DNA of 64,000 nucleotides, from assembly GCF_032854445.1 (NCBI RefSeq), contig NC_088299.1, forward strand, positions 4,499,001-4,563,000, in the 5' to 3' direction. The translations under genes and the position numbers were made by a program. Origin of the DNA: Liolophura sinensis (taxonomy: Eukaryota; Mollusca; Polyplacophora; Chitonida; Chitonidae). This document shows, one piece after another, positions 37,032-51,164 of this stretch. Within the stretch, counting starts at the first letter, position 1. Every line of letters begins with the position of its first letter. The notes below the pieces were generated by a model. It was not told the origin of the DNA. It saw only the letters and a list, made by a program, of their open reading frames with translations, and ran no database searches.

Positions 37032-37987
37032 GTAAGTAATCTTATATATTGTTTCCCCTGGCCTTACTAGTTCTCGCTCAGTCTATATAGAGCCTTATCT
37101 GTGTGGAGAGATCGCACCGGTTCAATCTAAATGCGAGATAGATTCGATGTGTCAGGCTTTGGCTCGCGCTCAACATTCCTGTTCGAGATGGGTTAGAAGT
37201 GAGAGACGTTTTACTAAAATAGCTACTCTTACTGCAGATAAAAATAGTGATCAATGGCTTTGAATGTTTTTTATAGTGCAGAGGGATTTGTTTAAGATCG
37301 CTTTATCTTGTGTTAACAACACTGCACTGAAACACATTCGAAGGGGAAGACTTGCATTGGGACAAGGCTGCAAGTAGAGGTCATGTCTTGATTAGTAATA
37401 AAAAAAAAACAATATTAGGGTCAGAAGCTATCTACGAGTGCAAACGGCGTATCGGCGAAGGGCAGTCGTGATTAGCGACACTGTAGAATTTAAAGAGTAA
37501 AATTTGTCATCTGTCAGAAGTTGAGCAACTTTAGTTACTGCCTGCCGATGTACATATCGTATACTTCTACAGACGTCAACGTGATGGGCGCTTTTATAGT
37601 AGTATTTTAAGCTGTTTTACAGAGTGCTATGTCAGCAATGGTGTACATTGTCAGATGTGTAGAACTGTAAACGAGAGGTTAACTTAACGGTCCCTGGCAA
37701 ATCCTTCCTGTCCTGCCATGCCCTGCCCAGCACAAACACTTACCTCCACCCTAACTCCCCCCACCCCCACACCCCACCCCAGCTTCCACAAGCAGGCCAG
37801 TGGGTTGTACCTCTAGTTAAGTCATGTGGATCATTCGTGCATGTTCCAGTGAAAATAATTTGTTCGCTTGGAGGCAAATGAGGTCGAGCGTTCTCTGGTT
37901 GATCGGATGGCCAAATCGCACACTCTAATAGTCTACTGCCGATGATTTGCGCACGCGCCTGGAGTATGTCAGCGGCTCGACTGGTCC

Positions 37988-37998
37988 TATATATATAA
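37988..37998 (+). promoter_or_regulatory. candidate TATA box B (proximal P450 promoter)
   Basis: TATATATATAA is followed by an initiator-like TTTCACTTTC around 38026-38034, and later by a strong donor at 38227/38228. A start at roughly 38018-38030 is expected. AT runs are common in this window, so the TATA call rests mainly on the downstream leader architecture. Confidence 0.45.
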
Positions 37999-38019
37999 CG
38001 TTACAGCTCTCAGAAGCCA

Positions 38020-38227
38020 GTGGCATTTCACTTTCGTTGCATTTCGCTTCGCGTTAAGTCATCGGTTGTCCACTGGCCGTGGAGTTCACAAGTTTGCTAT
38101 GCTTGGTTATACTGTGGGAATACCCAGTGGATAAGACCTCATGCATTGTTCAGTTGGACATCTATACCACCTGAGACTGAAACCCGGCTTACCTGAAGCT
38201 TGATTAATCCAAGCTTCTCTTCAACAG
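38020..38227 (+). other. candidate leader exon B with two upstream ORFs
   Basis: It ends at the donor CAACAG|GTAAGCTATG. It contains two short upstream ORFs, at 38099-38134 (11 codons plus stop) and 38141-38203 (20 codons plus stop). Both finish before the donor. Leader A has none, so choice of promoter would alter translational efficiency of the same protein. AAGCTTGATTAATCCAAGCTT near its end is an imperfect palindrome. No transcript evidence is available. Confidence 0.45.
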
Positions 38228-39570
38228 GTAAGCTATGTCTTTTTTAAGTGTCGTTCTAGAATTTCTTCATTGGCTTGACCAACTCTGCCCAGAACGAAAT
38301 TCAAACGCACTTTTTCATTGCAAGGTTGAAAACCTTCACTACATGCTGATTAAGCAATTCTTAGCAGTGGTCGACACTGGAGGTTAGTGGGAAAATATTT
38401 GTGTTTAACTTCGATACAGCTTTTTAACCGTTTGATCAAGTGCGTCCATTGAAGAATACGCGTGCTTCAAACTCGAATTCGCAGCCGCGGCGTTCTATAT
38501 AGGCATAACTAGAAATCTGTCAATATGTCATTTCTTTTTACCTTTTTTCACATTTCTAATGTGTCTTCAGAAATGATTATCCTTCAATGAGGATACCGTC
38601 ACGATAGAGGCGTGTTGGCCCCTTCATCACACGAATGCACAGCGACGCACTTATAATAGGTGACAGGGTTACAAGGTGCGTGGTCGCGGGCCATCGGTTC
38701 AGCGTAGTGTAGCTATATACTACATATCGCGTCCATGTCAGATAATACTATTAAGAAGCCGCTTTAATAGAGCATGGGCGTGTAAGTATGCCTAACAAGA
38801 AAAACCAGCCGAATCTACAATGTGTCTTGAAGAACGGATTAAAACTGGAATATTCCACTCGTTTAATACGAATGCTGTGTTTTTTTTTCTCACGATGTAA
38901 TCAGCCGATCTAAATCAGACACGAAACATATATTGTATGTCTAATACAGAATTTACTGGGTAAATGTAATTTCTCGATGTCCGGATAGCATGCTCTGGAA
39001 TAAAGGGAAAAAATGTAAGGAACTGATTGATTAGCGTGAAAACACGAATAATTTATGATCGAATGTATATTATTGTATGAAGAGAGATGCATTCCTATCA
39101 TCTAAATTTTTGTACAAAATATTTTTGAAGTGTACATATTATCATTTTAATAGATATTAAAAACTAAGCAGATGTTTTTGTAACAATCTATGAAATCAAG
39201 TTGATTTCTTCGTAGGCCTATATATGGATGGAGATTGGTCAGTGGTTGCAGGGGGGGGGGGGGGGGCGGTATTGGCTGAAAAACGTGGAGGGCAGTAGCG
39301 CGTATCTGACAAGCTTTCGACCGGACAGAAAAGTGAAAGAGCCAGAAGCCGCAGAGAGAAGAGCGCTATCCCGATGTTTAGTACGAAGATAAATATCCAA
39401 TGATGCTCTAGTGAAGATGTGACGAAGCACATAGCCACACGAACGTACATCATCCATTCCAAATATCATCTTTAAAGGAATGCAAGCTAGCAGGTGCCCT
39501 CTGGATTGAATTCAGACGAATCAGGACCGAAGAATGTTGCTCTTCTCGTTAACTAGTTAGCAGACAAAAA

Positions 39571-39572
39571 AT

Positions 39573-39653
<81 letters not shown>
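39571..39653. repeat. (AC)n(AT)n compound microsatellite
   Basis: About nine AC units run directly into about 30 AT units. A second AT array follows 120 bases later. Confidence 0.97.
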
Positions 39654-39659
<6 letters not shown>

Positions 39660-39773
39660 CGGACTAACATGTAAGTGGTCAGTCAAAGGCGGAAGCCGCT
39701 ATGTTGTGGCCTTCGCAAAACGAGAGGCACGTGTTATATGGTTGAACATCAGATAGACTAGCCTTATAATTAG

Positions 39774-39774
<1 letters not shown>

Positions 39775-39833
<59 letters not shown>
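39775..39833. repeat. (AT)n microsatellite
   Basis: A near-pure AT run of about 59 bases is the second of a closely spaced pair. Such runs are self-complementary and prone to cruciform formation and assembly errors. Confidence 0.97.
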
Positions 39834-39834
<1 letters not shown>

Positions 39835-42822
39835 CTGCAAACTTGTTCGCTTCTGTCTGAAGCTGATGGACATAGAGATGTGGATTTTTCAGGTTAAAGA
39901 CTATGTCTTGTAATCATTCAATCGTATGCTATTTATGCGCTGTTAGAATTGAACGGCGGGTTAAGTGAAATGAGCGACTCCTCACATGCCGTATTGTTTT
40001 CGCCCGTCACCCCAGATAAGGTTTGATAGCTGTACATCTGAATGACTTCACAGAGAAAACGAGCACATTTTCTACACCACCACCGCAATCTGCACTCACT
40101 GACCCCGATGAGCGGAGCCCAGAAGTATTTCACGTTAAGCACGGCTGGAAGTTATGATGTGACCTGGAATAATGCGACCACGTGTATACTTCCATCACTG
40201 CTGGATGTAACACGAGGCAAATAAAAACCGATCTAGGCTAACATGTGGATAGTACAAGCCTATTACGATAACAGAGTTTTTGCCGAGCGCTGCAGATCAG
40301 TAGACCTGACAGCTTAGTACAGATACAATGTATAAAGAAAGACACGTTAACCTCGATTCGCTGCTTTGTGCCTTTTATTTCGTTTGCCGTGAATTCAGAT
40401 TAAGAATGCACAGCGTTAGCTGTCCCACTTTTACAGCCTTTTCGTATTTGTGCACAATCATTTCTTTCAAAGCCTTACTATAATTCAGTTTTACGTAAGC
40501 CCTGGTTCATGCCATGGACTAACCTTCTACAAACTAGCTTCTTGCACTAGGAACTATATAGTATATACAAAAACTCAGGTCAGCTTCCAGTGCGAATAAG
40601 AAAGAGGACAACTCTTCCCCCTGGGACAGTCCGGGTTACTAAGTTCTAATTCCTCGAATGACTCTGTTTTCTACAATGAGACGGTGCTAAGGCGTCGTAT
40701 CCTATACAAGCGTTGGCTGGTTAAGGCCTGAGAGTATGTCGGAAGACAATAGAGCTCGGCCCATTCATCCGCCAGGTATGCCGTACGGGTTAGAGTTGAG
40801 GCCGCCTCACTGATGAAATTCCCTCCGTGCCGATCAGATATAGTCGACACCATGATATACAACGGGGCGATGCGCCGTGATGATCTCACCCGCCCAAGTC
40901 ACTATCGGCAAGGCTAAATGGAAAACAAACTGCTCTAGCTGACCAAGTTCGGGCTAGCGATCCCATTTCCTCTTTTCGCGGCGTTTACAACCAGTGCATT
41001 CTAAAATTCGTCCTCACCTGCGCAACGCTGCCCTGTGGCTATATCCACAGGGGTGTACGGGTACCGGCAAACGAAACACACCCTCGCACGTTATAGAAGG
41101 TCTAAAGCATTTACTGATAAATCAGACTATGTGTTACTGAGTTGATGCTGCACCGGCCTCTATTGTAAGGTCCATCTACCGACTGGAGATACCACTTTAT
41201 ATCGTCACCCTATCTCTTATACACATCATTGTAAAACTACTGCGTTGTCGTGCTTCACAACTGACGGCTCGTTTCGCGACAATTTCTGTATATATGTTTC
41301 TACAAGTAGATAATCCATTCTGCACGCGGTTAGAGGTCACCCGAAATCAAAGAAAAGAGCTGATTAGTTACGGCTTTGCAAATTTAATATGTAGGTAAAT
41401 AAATCGATAATTTGTCATTTTTATCATTTTAAAAACCTCACTGTTTTATTTGAATACGTCAAGTACAATCTGCAAACTTAGCGTTTAAGCTATTTAAGCA
41501 TTATACGTCTTGGCAATTGAAGTCTTGCCGATGAAGGACCACGCGTCAGCGTTTTGCGGCTGTTGCAAGTTGCAGACTGAAAGTCCAACCAACGAGCCCT
41601 CTATCCATGCGATTTACTCAGAGCTTCAAGAACAGCTGATCACGGTTCCAGAAAAAAATCTTTGTTGGCCATAAGGATTTTCTTTAATTTGCTTTACAGA
41701 GTAAAACAGGCCCTAAGACCACGGCCTGTCGCACTTCTTTGTTTTCTTTAAAACAATCATGTCTACCTTCTTCCTCGTTTGCACAGGCCTGTTTGCAAAA
41801 TTAGTTTGTGTAAATCGAAAAATATGCCCCAGTTTTCACCGTGAACCAGAAGCAAACTAAACAAACGGCAAGGCTGCGGTGTCACGTCTCTTGCCAATGT
41901 AAAGTCCTTCAAATAGCGTGTCCCTGAGCCAGGCATTCCGTGTGGCCATGTGGCCGGCGATCTGCTCTCCGGCAAACCACCGTACACTAACTCCCGAGGG
42001 CTCCGCGCTGTCAACAAGATAACCGGGCGAACCACGTGGTCAATGTGTATAGCCGATAGGCGGAGGGCGGTATGTGGCCGTCAGGCCAGTAATATATTGT
42101 TTAAAGGCTGATCCAATCGTAAGAAGGGCTACAGGTAAGACATGTTACCTACTCGTCTTAACCAGTTGTAGTTCCGCCAACCAGGAAGTAAGTAGCCAGC
42201 TCTCAAAGCTTCCAAAAGGGGCCGAGGCCCAGTTTCCGGCTTGGGGCCTGTAACCGTACTCAAAGATCACTCCACGCAGCAGACGGTATAGCTGTAGTCT
42301 GTTTTAAATGTTGATCAAAAAAAATAACAGGGCAAAAAAAGCGAATTGTGTCAGCGGTCGGGGTGATGTTCCGCACCGCTGGGGGACACCGGTAAAACAA
42401 CGAATGCATTCATGCTTTTTTTATACTTGAGACGGGTCAAGTGTCAGTCTTTTTGTGGGCTTACCAGTAAGACCACTGGGTGACAGTCAACTCTATCGTT
42501 CTATAGTCCCGGGGCTTGGCTAGGTTGTTCTCACACCGTCTGTCAAAGCCTAGACGTGTGCGCATATAAGGATATATGCCTATATGTTTGTGTCCGTCAG
42601 GTATATCTAATAGGGATGAGGCGAGTTACCGGTACCGCATCCAATTCTTTGACGGCGTATACAGTACTTCTGCACTGCACTGACCCTATTTAAAGCTATA
42701 GCTCAAGCCCCTCTTGGCAGATGAGCATTGGGCGGCAGCGGTGTCGTACCACCGATAAAGACAGTTACATTGTGTTAATGTGACCAAGTTCTAATCATCG
42801 ACCCCCTCATGTTTTCTTACAG

Positions 42823-42893
42823 CTGAGGCCCACTCGTGAATCTGAACTATTCTCTACCTGAAGTTCGAGACTTCTTCCGCTCGGATCCTAATC
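42823..42893 (+). other. 5' UTR part of the first coding exon
   Basis: It starts after the acceptor TTTTCTTACAG and runs 71 bases to the start codon. It contains no ATG, so 42894 is the first available start in this exon. The start context is TAATCATGG, with G at +4. Confidence 0.6.
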
Positions 42894-43163
42894 ATGGCAG
42901 AGCCAGTGGTGCACAAGTTACTTCAGCATGCGAAACGTATTTCAAAGCCGGTTATGCGGCGGACTTTACTCACGGAGGCTGGTGAATCTACGAGTATAGC
43001 ACTGCCGGAGATGAAACAGTCGGCAGCGAACCGGGGAGAGGTGGCGACCACTCCCGTTCCCCGAAGCCTCCATGATCTGCCCGGCCCGAAAGGGTACCCT
43101 ATCGTAGGAACAATTCCCGAGTATATCCGAAAGAAAAACTGGGGCCAGTCTCACGAAGTGCAG
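42894..43163 (+). CDS. P450 coding exon 1 (residues 1-90)
   Basis: It runs from the ATG to the donor GTGCAG|GTAAGTGTC, phase 0. It encodes the predicted mitochondrial presequence (HAKRISKPVMRRTLL region, rich in Arg/Lys) and a Ser/Thr/Ala-rich linker. The proline hinge DLPGPKGYPIVGTIPEY follows, and the exon ends at HEVQ. The frame continues open past the donor, but that extension lies in the intron. Confidence 0.93.
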
Positions 43164-46100
43164 GTAAGTGTCAATAGTTTTTATGTTTACATGTCTGTAG
43201 AACTTAGAACTCCAACATTTGTTATATGTGTTAATCACCACTCGTAGACTAGATTTTTGACAAAGTCAGGGTTCTATCGCTCTTCACGTGAATTCGTTAA
43301 GGTTTGATTCGTTAAGGATTAAGCGTACCAAAAAATAACGTTAGTGGATTCTTTTCAAATGAAAACGCAACTCCGGCTAGTTTGTTGACAACTCCTGTTT
43401 TTGTTGATAACTAAGTTATCATACCGTGTGTCGATTGTCTTGTACCAACAAGAGTTCGTCTCAAGATGCTGGAATGGGCTGGTTAAGTAGTTCTCATGGT
43501 TAACATTATATGATCATACTCCGGGGAGGCGTTTGTTTTTGAAGGACAGCTTGCCATGTCACAACACACGACTGACCTGTACATAGTAAGACAGATTGTA
43601 TTTATGGTGTCGAGTGGCAGTTCGCGCAGTTCACCTGGAATTTGAACAGTTATATCACAGCCCCAGCTGATGGTTCACAGTTCACGTCACGCTTTAGCCT
43701 ACTCTTCTGGGTGTGGACGGATTGTCATCTATATCCGTAGATCGGTGAAGTGTTTAGCGATAGGCCCTAAAACTTCGTGGATTAGATATGGATTGCTTTA
43801 TTACACACTAAACGCCGACACTCGCGCTGTCAAAGACAGTTAAGACACTGAAATAGAGATTTTCGTGTAGAATTTGTAGATATGTATATATACTTTAGAA
43901 ATACTCGCCATCGAGCGTTTTTGGCCGCTCTAGGTAATGAACATTAACGGTTCCTTTTTAATGCGGGATACCCTTGGATATATTAGACTGTTGATTTAAG
44001 TCGTGTGCCAAGTACGGCCGTTAACACAGACAATCTGTGTCCACCGTGGTATGAAGCGTTCTCGATTGAGGCGGCATGGTCCACCTTGAGATGTCAACAT
44101 ATCATATTTATACTGGCCTGGGGTGTTTGCGATCTGGCCAGTTCTAGCACTGGGAATAACCCATACATCCTGGGGAGCCGGCCCGACCCGCTCCCAGTCG
44201 GACTCCTCTGATAGTATCGCTGAGCCCAGAAACCCCTCTGCCCTGGGCGAATAAACTAACCTTCTACATACTAACGCCTGTCCCACGGAAAAACTTGGTT
44301 TGGCAGTCGGTAATATGATACGTTTGAAAACTGGACCGGATACTGTGCCTTACTAATTCTGGAAGGCTGATTTCTTGACTTTAATAAACTATAGATAGCA
44401 CGCCTTAGGGTAGAGGAAAAGCCGTTCCTTTAATATCGTGTACAGCGAGGTGAAAAGAGTTTCATAAAGAAACAAGAAGACCACACTGGAATGAACGAAT
44501 TTAACATGTAACTTAACAGTTTCAAAAACTTTGTTCGTAGTGGAATCGTGAAGGAGATACTTAAAATAGGACATCGGTTTTTCTTCTTTTGCTTAACCAT
44601 TTCTCTTTATTTTTCTATGGTTTACATGTATACGTAAACGGATGCATATTTAAAAGATTTAAGACCTGTACGGAATGTGACCGGGCTTGCTCCTGACACC
44701 AGTGCCTGCACTCCACATGTAGGTCTATGTGTATATCTACAACGCTGTGCCGAAGAAATATGGTAGCAATTAGCGACTTATCTGCCAAGAGTTTTTTTCA
44801 CCGCTGTCTCAGATTTTTGTGGGAGCACAATGCTAACCAGGTACAAGTTGTAGGCATTGTTTAGTTGAGTCGTTACGGTGTAAAAAGGTGGAGTACCCTC
44901 GGGGGTATGCAGGGCTAACACGGGTCACTGGCGAGCACCTTAATATCTTACTGGCCATCGCGTTAGGCGTGCAGACTCCAGAGTCCAACAAACTGACCCG
45001 GCAACCCTTGTAAAACCAAACCCAACTCGGCCCCAAGCCACACCTCTCACTCACAGTGTCGTAAGCTTTTATTTGTCTAAGAACTGGTTATGAAGTTCAT
45101 CACGCCGCCCGAAGGCAGTAAGACAATCGGGCTTGCACTGGGTTGTTGCCAAGTCTGATAAACAGCTGTATGTACAGCTTAGTTTTGTAACTGTATGAAC
45201 TCAAAAGAAATGATAGAAAAGTTTGGCTTTCCGTATTTTCTGGACATTGTGTGACAAATAGCAATTTGGCGCGTGGTTACTATATGGACAGGGTTGGCAG
45301 AAGGACATTTACAGTGAATGATAAGACTTAGTCACTGTAGTCGTCTTAAGAGTTTAGGTTGACAGGATTAGAAGATAATGTAATCGGGTTATTTATCAAC
45401 AAGCCCTTTCCAAGCTATACAAGAGGATTTATAGAAATTAGCTGATCGGCTTAATGCAATTGGATTGGCGTACGAGCTTGCCAACTGACCCGCTTTTTCC
45501 TTTACGGTTGGAATGGGGTACGTGAAGGGGAACCTTGTCCAGTCTTGCACAGGAGGTGACCTAAAGCTCTGGCCGGAATACCCCACCCTGTCATGCACAC
45601 CACACCGTAGTCTCTCCGGTTCACATATGGCTTCCATAATGGTTTATCAAGTACGTCGCACTTAACAGAAGCGTAGCACCGTAATACCACAAGCGTACAT
45701 TCTATAGTCACCTTAACACGGTAGGAAAACCACAGCATTTGTTACTAATTTTTTTTTGCACTAGGCGATTTTGCTGTAGTACCAGAAGACCAAAAGCCTT
45801 TTTGCACATGAATGGCAGGTCTTGTCAGTGACACAATAGTGCCTTCTCGAGCCTATGGTTGACACAGCGGTAGCATCTGTATAGCCCCTTATCTCTACTA
45901 CTACGTGTGTATTCTCTAACAATACAAAGACGTATTCAGCCAACCCCGTCTCATTTACCTAAAATGCAATTATACAGGCTCGCCGAAGCCCTCTATCCAT
46001 GTGTACTCGCCGTAAAGAGGTAATATGCTTTTTGATAAGATGAATGTTGTACTCTAACCAAAGATCATGGAGTGCCAGTGACACCTATTTCTTTCATCTC

Positions 46101-49100
46101 AGTCATATTTCTTCTTTCCGTCCTAAATTACCAACTGATATTTGCTAGCATCACTCCATTCTGTATGTAAGTCAGTGAGGTAACAAAACAATGGAGAGCG
46201 AAAGGACGTGATATTCTGCTGCTTGTTTTTTATGGTTGACATATCCAGTTCGTTCTCCATATGCGGACCCAGAGATAAGCTAATGAAATAAAAAAAATAT
46301 ATCAAACACAGAAGCAAGTATACAAGCTACATTATAACGACCCACTAACGCCTTTGGATGAATTATTGCAGGTTTGTCAAGGGTTTTATTTTCTGGCTGC
46401 GAAACTTGACACCCAACTACTGTGTCAAGTGTTCCGATGCCCTGGCTAAATAAAGGTGTCGACAGTTAGAATCGTCACGAACCTTGATTGCGCTATGCCG
46501 CCAAATACACCTGATCTAATTTACAATTATTCGGTCGAAATTTCGTTAAGAAAACATCAAACCCCTGTTTTCCTGCTCCAGGAGGGGATACAGTTGTTTA
46601 GGGCAAGTCGGTACGGTCATTTGACACAAAATCCTGGGATGATCCTTGGAAGCGACCTTCGAAGCAAATCTATCGTTTTCTTGCCTATCTTCGCGGAAAG
46701 GTTTGCCCAGTCTCGCCTGGAATGGACGCAAAGCTTGGCGGCAAATCTTCCATTGACTTTTGTTGGCGCGGCCTTGAACGCCATGGTTAAAGCCGCGCGG
46801 ATGATTAACGAAGGCAAATACGCTCCCCACGGAATCTAACATGGACGAATTAGGCAGATTTTCTGTATTTGTGTTATTAGCCTGGAAATGCTTAAGACCA
46901 CTGCAGAGTGGCCACTCTTCGCGGAAGTCCCTTGGTGTCAATTCTACAGATGTTTCAAACTTGAAAAGAGAATATTGTGGCAGCCGACGAGGGGCAGCTT
47001 GTGGTTTCTGGATTGGACGCCCCTGCTGAACCCGATGGGCAACTTTCGGAGGAATTCCGTATACATCACAAAACAATGTTCACCCCATTCTTCCTATATA
47101 TTTCTGGCAAATATCCGCAATCGTGAGCCTTAAAGCATCCTCCTCTGTTAGTTTAGGGATACCAACGAAAGCTGTCTCATATCTGTGTACTTATTGTGCT
47201 ACATGCAGCGAAATTAATTACCACTTATTTGTAACAGGACAATTTTCGTACGGCCTAGTTTCGGATTTTGCATGTGCTGAGAGGTGTATGAGTAGAAACA
47301 CGTACAACAAGATACAGTGTTACATGCACACTGTATAGTATCCAAGTGATATTTGAGGGATAGGGAAATTAAGAAGCCGTTCGTTGTGAGCAAGGAAATA
47401 TATATACAGGTTTATATTTAAAGAATTAAACAGAACTGTATATATTGTAAGGCTAGTTGAACAATATCACCCAACAAATAGTGAGAAGTATATAGGCTTA
47501 TGAAATTGTGCCATTTTTTTTTTTTTTTTCACGTGAATGAGGGGGCGGCAAATAAACTGTCCTCAAATAAATTCCTGGAAGTTTCTGGAGGAATTATGAG
47601 AATTTGCTGTTTAAAGCTGTCCAGTTATTATCAGCTACCCGCAAACAAACCTACCGCGTTCCACAGCGATGACATTCTTCAGGGAGAAAACAAGCCAGTG
47701 AATCGGCTGTAGAGGTTATTGTACGACCTCCTCCCACCTCGCGCAGACTTACCCATCAGTTATCCTTTGAGAACCAGCTTTGGATGGCATCGATTGCAGA
47801 AGCCATTTGTTCTTTACGGGTTTAACCCAATAATGTCAAGTAGAAGCCAATTGATCTTAATTTTAGATACAAAGATATGCCTAAATATATTGTCACTGAT
47901 TGTAAACATTAATAACGTTTGCAATTAGGTTTTCCAGTTAAAATAAATAGTCCCAGGAAAGATGGATAAGTGTCCTGGAGGTACATTTTGATAGAAACCA
48001 TTTTCTCATGGAAGCTCATGAGATTTACCCACCGCCAAACCATAGTGATAACCATATTTGTATATTTCAGTGATGAATTATGATTGTCTAGCTATACTAT
48101 AACTGCTTGTCTTCCCGATTAAATAAACGATGCGCATTAAAAAGTAAGGCGGCGAAAGATAGACACTGTAACAACATGTAACTCACGAAGCTAAAACTAT
48201 ACAGTGTTCACATAACACCTTCTGCGCGTTATTTGTTCTTTTTGCAAAACGGTTGAATAAGAATATTCAAACGGTTGAATCTAGCATATTTCTATTATAT
48301 ATATATTAAAGCTGCCTCGTCTGCGCCTGAAATCTGACTAAGTTCGCCCCAGCGATATTCAGTATTACCTGCCATAGTCCACGCTGCGGCTTTTGCGGTT
48401 TTCCAAGTACGTCACATATGATGCTATAATCCCCAGATTTGTTGAAAACTCTGTCATACATACATCACACGTTCACCACACGCCTTGGATATTTCTCACG
48501 ACTTCTCAGGTCAGCTCCACCTTTAATGTTACATTATGCAGTCACTAATCCACCGTGATGAACCATTGCCGATTTTTACAATTAATGTGATCGCCATTAT
48601 GTTAATGAATATTTGTTTAAGTAACTGGTTCAAACTCTTGCGACTGATAGATTTGGAGCATTTGCAATGTGTTGTTTACTGGCCCAGCGGTTCGCGCCGG
48701 CTATATACATGCACTATTCAAATGTACTTGGCTTCCAAAAGTTAATCTATGATAAAGTGCAAGTTGAGTGCCGAGGCTAGCTGACTGCCATATCTTCAAG
48801 GTTTGACTGACGACTTATTGTGTTGTATGCCCACAGGGGAACACCCCGAAAGGAGTTGTTCGTATTTATTCACACCCGTTCCCAGTCAATTGGCCTTCGT
48901 CTTCAGCGAAGTCTCATCCGGCATTGTTAGCACTGTGCTTTGGGGACTCCACCTTCTTGCTTGCCTTAAGCGGGCGTCCGCCGGGGGAAGGGACACGGGT
49001 ATCACCGTGCAAATCGCGCGCAGGAATACTCTAGGACGAATGAGTTCACGCATACAACATGGAAAAAAAGGGACACTTTCCTTACTGTAAAAATTTAAGT

Positions 49101-51129
49101 GCGAATAAATTTCTGAAGAAAAGGTCTACGGCAATGGCTTGGCGAATGAGCTAGCTAAGTAAATTTTGACCGGCGAAGCCCAGGGACTGTCAACCCCAAC
49201 GCTATTGTTCACTTCAAAAGAAGCCCCCAGAAAAAGCCCTGGTTTTACTTACTTCTTCTTTCACACTGGAACATTTTGTGTCGGTCGAGAAAACATAGAC
49301 TATTGCAATTCACCTGACACAAAGCTTCAGTGAACATGTTATTGCAGTTTGAAAGGTTCGAGTTGCTGGTGTCCCCACTCACAATGCCTCCGTAACCTGA
49401 TCTCCTGTGTACTATGGTTGAATAACAATACATATGAGTAATGTTTGCGAACAAATCCCAGCCTGCATACAATAAGCAAATGAATATAACAGGGTAATAC
49501 ATGCGAGTCCTTTGTCAATATAGTCTTCTAGGTTTCATTTTATTTTTGCAAACATATATTTCGCTGCCTGATCAAATTCAAATGCATGAGCCAAATCTTT
49601 TGTGCGGAGAAAAGGAAAAGGGACTAAACTGAGAAGGGTGTGTGTGTGTGTGAATGTCAAGTAAGTTGGGGTCGCGGGGTACACCAAACCTGGCTACAAC
49701 TTCCCCAGTGACCCTAATGCAGGGAGTCTGATATCAAATACTGCTCAATTAAACGCGCTATCAGGCAAGCCGCATACTTCGTAACCCTCGGTTTTTCAAA
49801 CTTTGTGGAGCTGTTTTTATCTGTTGACAGTTGGTGCTAAAATGTGAGAAATAAAAACTCTCGGTTGACTCTAAAAAGGTCAGAGGAACACGCTTCATGT
49901 CACCAACTAAATCTATAATGCTTCTCTTGGATGCTTTCTCTCCAACGTCAACATTCCGCACGACTGTTACCCATTGAACCCATTAGTGTACAACGACAAA
50001 TATTTAATGCTGATAAATTACAATAAATTAAAAAACTAATTTGTAGCAAACTATATAAGAAGTTAAATATGATTTGGTGCCAATGCATTAAGCGAGGAAC
50101 GACGAACCTTATGCGTTGTACATACTTAAACTGATATGTCGTAGTGAAAATTGTCATGAGATGTTAAAACTTTCAGTACATTTGAGTGGCCATAAATTAA
50201 AGCATCATCATCATTGTTTTGAAACCAAACTGGTCGAAGCGGATTATGTCATACTGTATAGTTGTTAGTATACCTCTCGGATGTAACGATGAGAGAGTCC
50301 GCCTTAAGATAGCATCGTATTATAGTGTTGGGAGTGGGGGGGATACAGATTCTTTTGTAAACAAACCTCATTTAGTAAGACACACGGGGAGCATACAGCT
50401 TGTCTGTTAAGCTTGTATTTATCCATGGCTTCTGTTTCTACACTTGAGGGAAGATTTTTTTCTGACTCCACGTTTGTATGACAGGAATTTGTGAGCAAAC
50501 GTAGTGCTTGTATCCTACTTTCATGTCATGTCTACCAGGGTTATTTCCATCCTGATTTCTATTTTAAACAAGAGCTTGAATAAACTCTGAAGGTAAACAA
50601 AACTGTGTAAGTACAGATAAATTCTATTAACAGGTGATATACATATAACAACCAGTTCTGTTACGAATATGGTGCAATTGATTTTGCACTATATCCTGAA
50701 CGCTTGCATAAGGCGTAAACATATGTGCCCCTGTGATAGACACAGGCAGAGACTGCTTTCCTTGCATGAGTCGGTGGTTTTTGTTGAGCTTTGTTTTGAA
50801 CATTGGTCTTGTAATTATTATACTAATGTCTGTTTCGACCCCTAGACTGTGTAATGATATGTTTATAATTTGCAGAAATGTCAGTGAATTTTCTTTGACA
50901 TTGCAGCGACGTTTTCACCAGAGACATGGAAAGTTGTTCAAAGAGAAGATGGGTCCGGTGACGAATGTGAGTCTGGCAGATCCTTCATTGGCAGAAGATT
51001 TGTTACGAGGAGAAGGCAAACACCCATACAGACCCCCTTATGAATCCTGGGTAGAATACAAAGACCTTCGCAGAAACACATCAGGACTTATGACTGCGTA
51101 AGCTAAAAACTTTTTATATAGGTAACATT

Positions 51130-51164
<35 letters not shown>

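Larger units (their letters stand above)
38228..42822 (+). other. probable 5' UTR intron / upstream region of the P450 gene
   Basis: It begins GTAAGC and ends with a pyrimidine-rich TGTTTTCTTACAG, so it can be one intron of 4.6 kb from leader B. It holds G16 at 39251-39266 and two long AT arrays. A weak donor-like site (CTACAG|GTAAGA, 42133) could mark a third leader but has little other support. No coding exon is seen. Confidence 0.45.
43164..50906 (+). other. P450 intron 1 (7.7 kb)
   Basis: It begins GTAAGT and ends CTTTGACATTGCAG. It contains a family Y copy at 50766-50865, just before exon 2, and a T tract near 47516-47529. An unexplained pair of overlapping long frames lies at 46456-47076. 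No exon of another gene was recognised. Confidence 0.85.
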
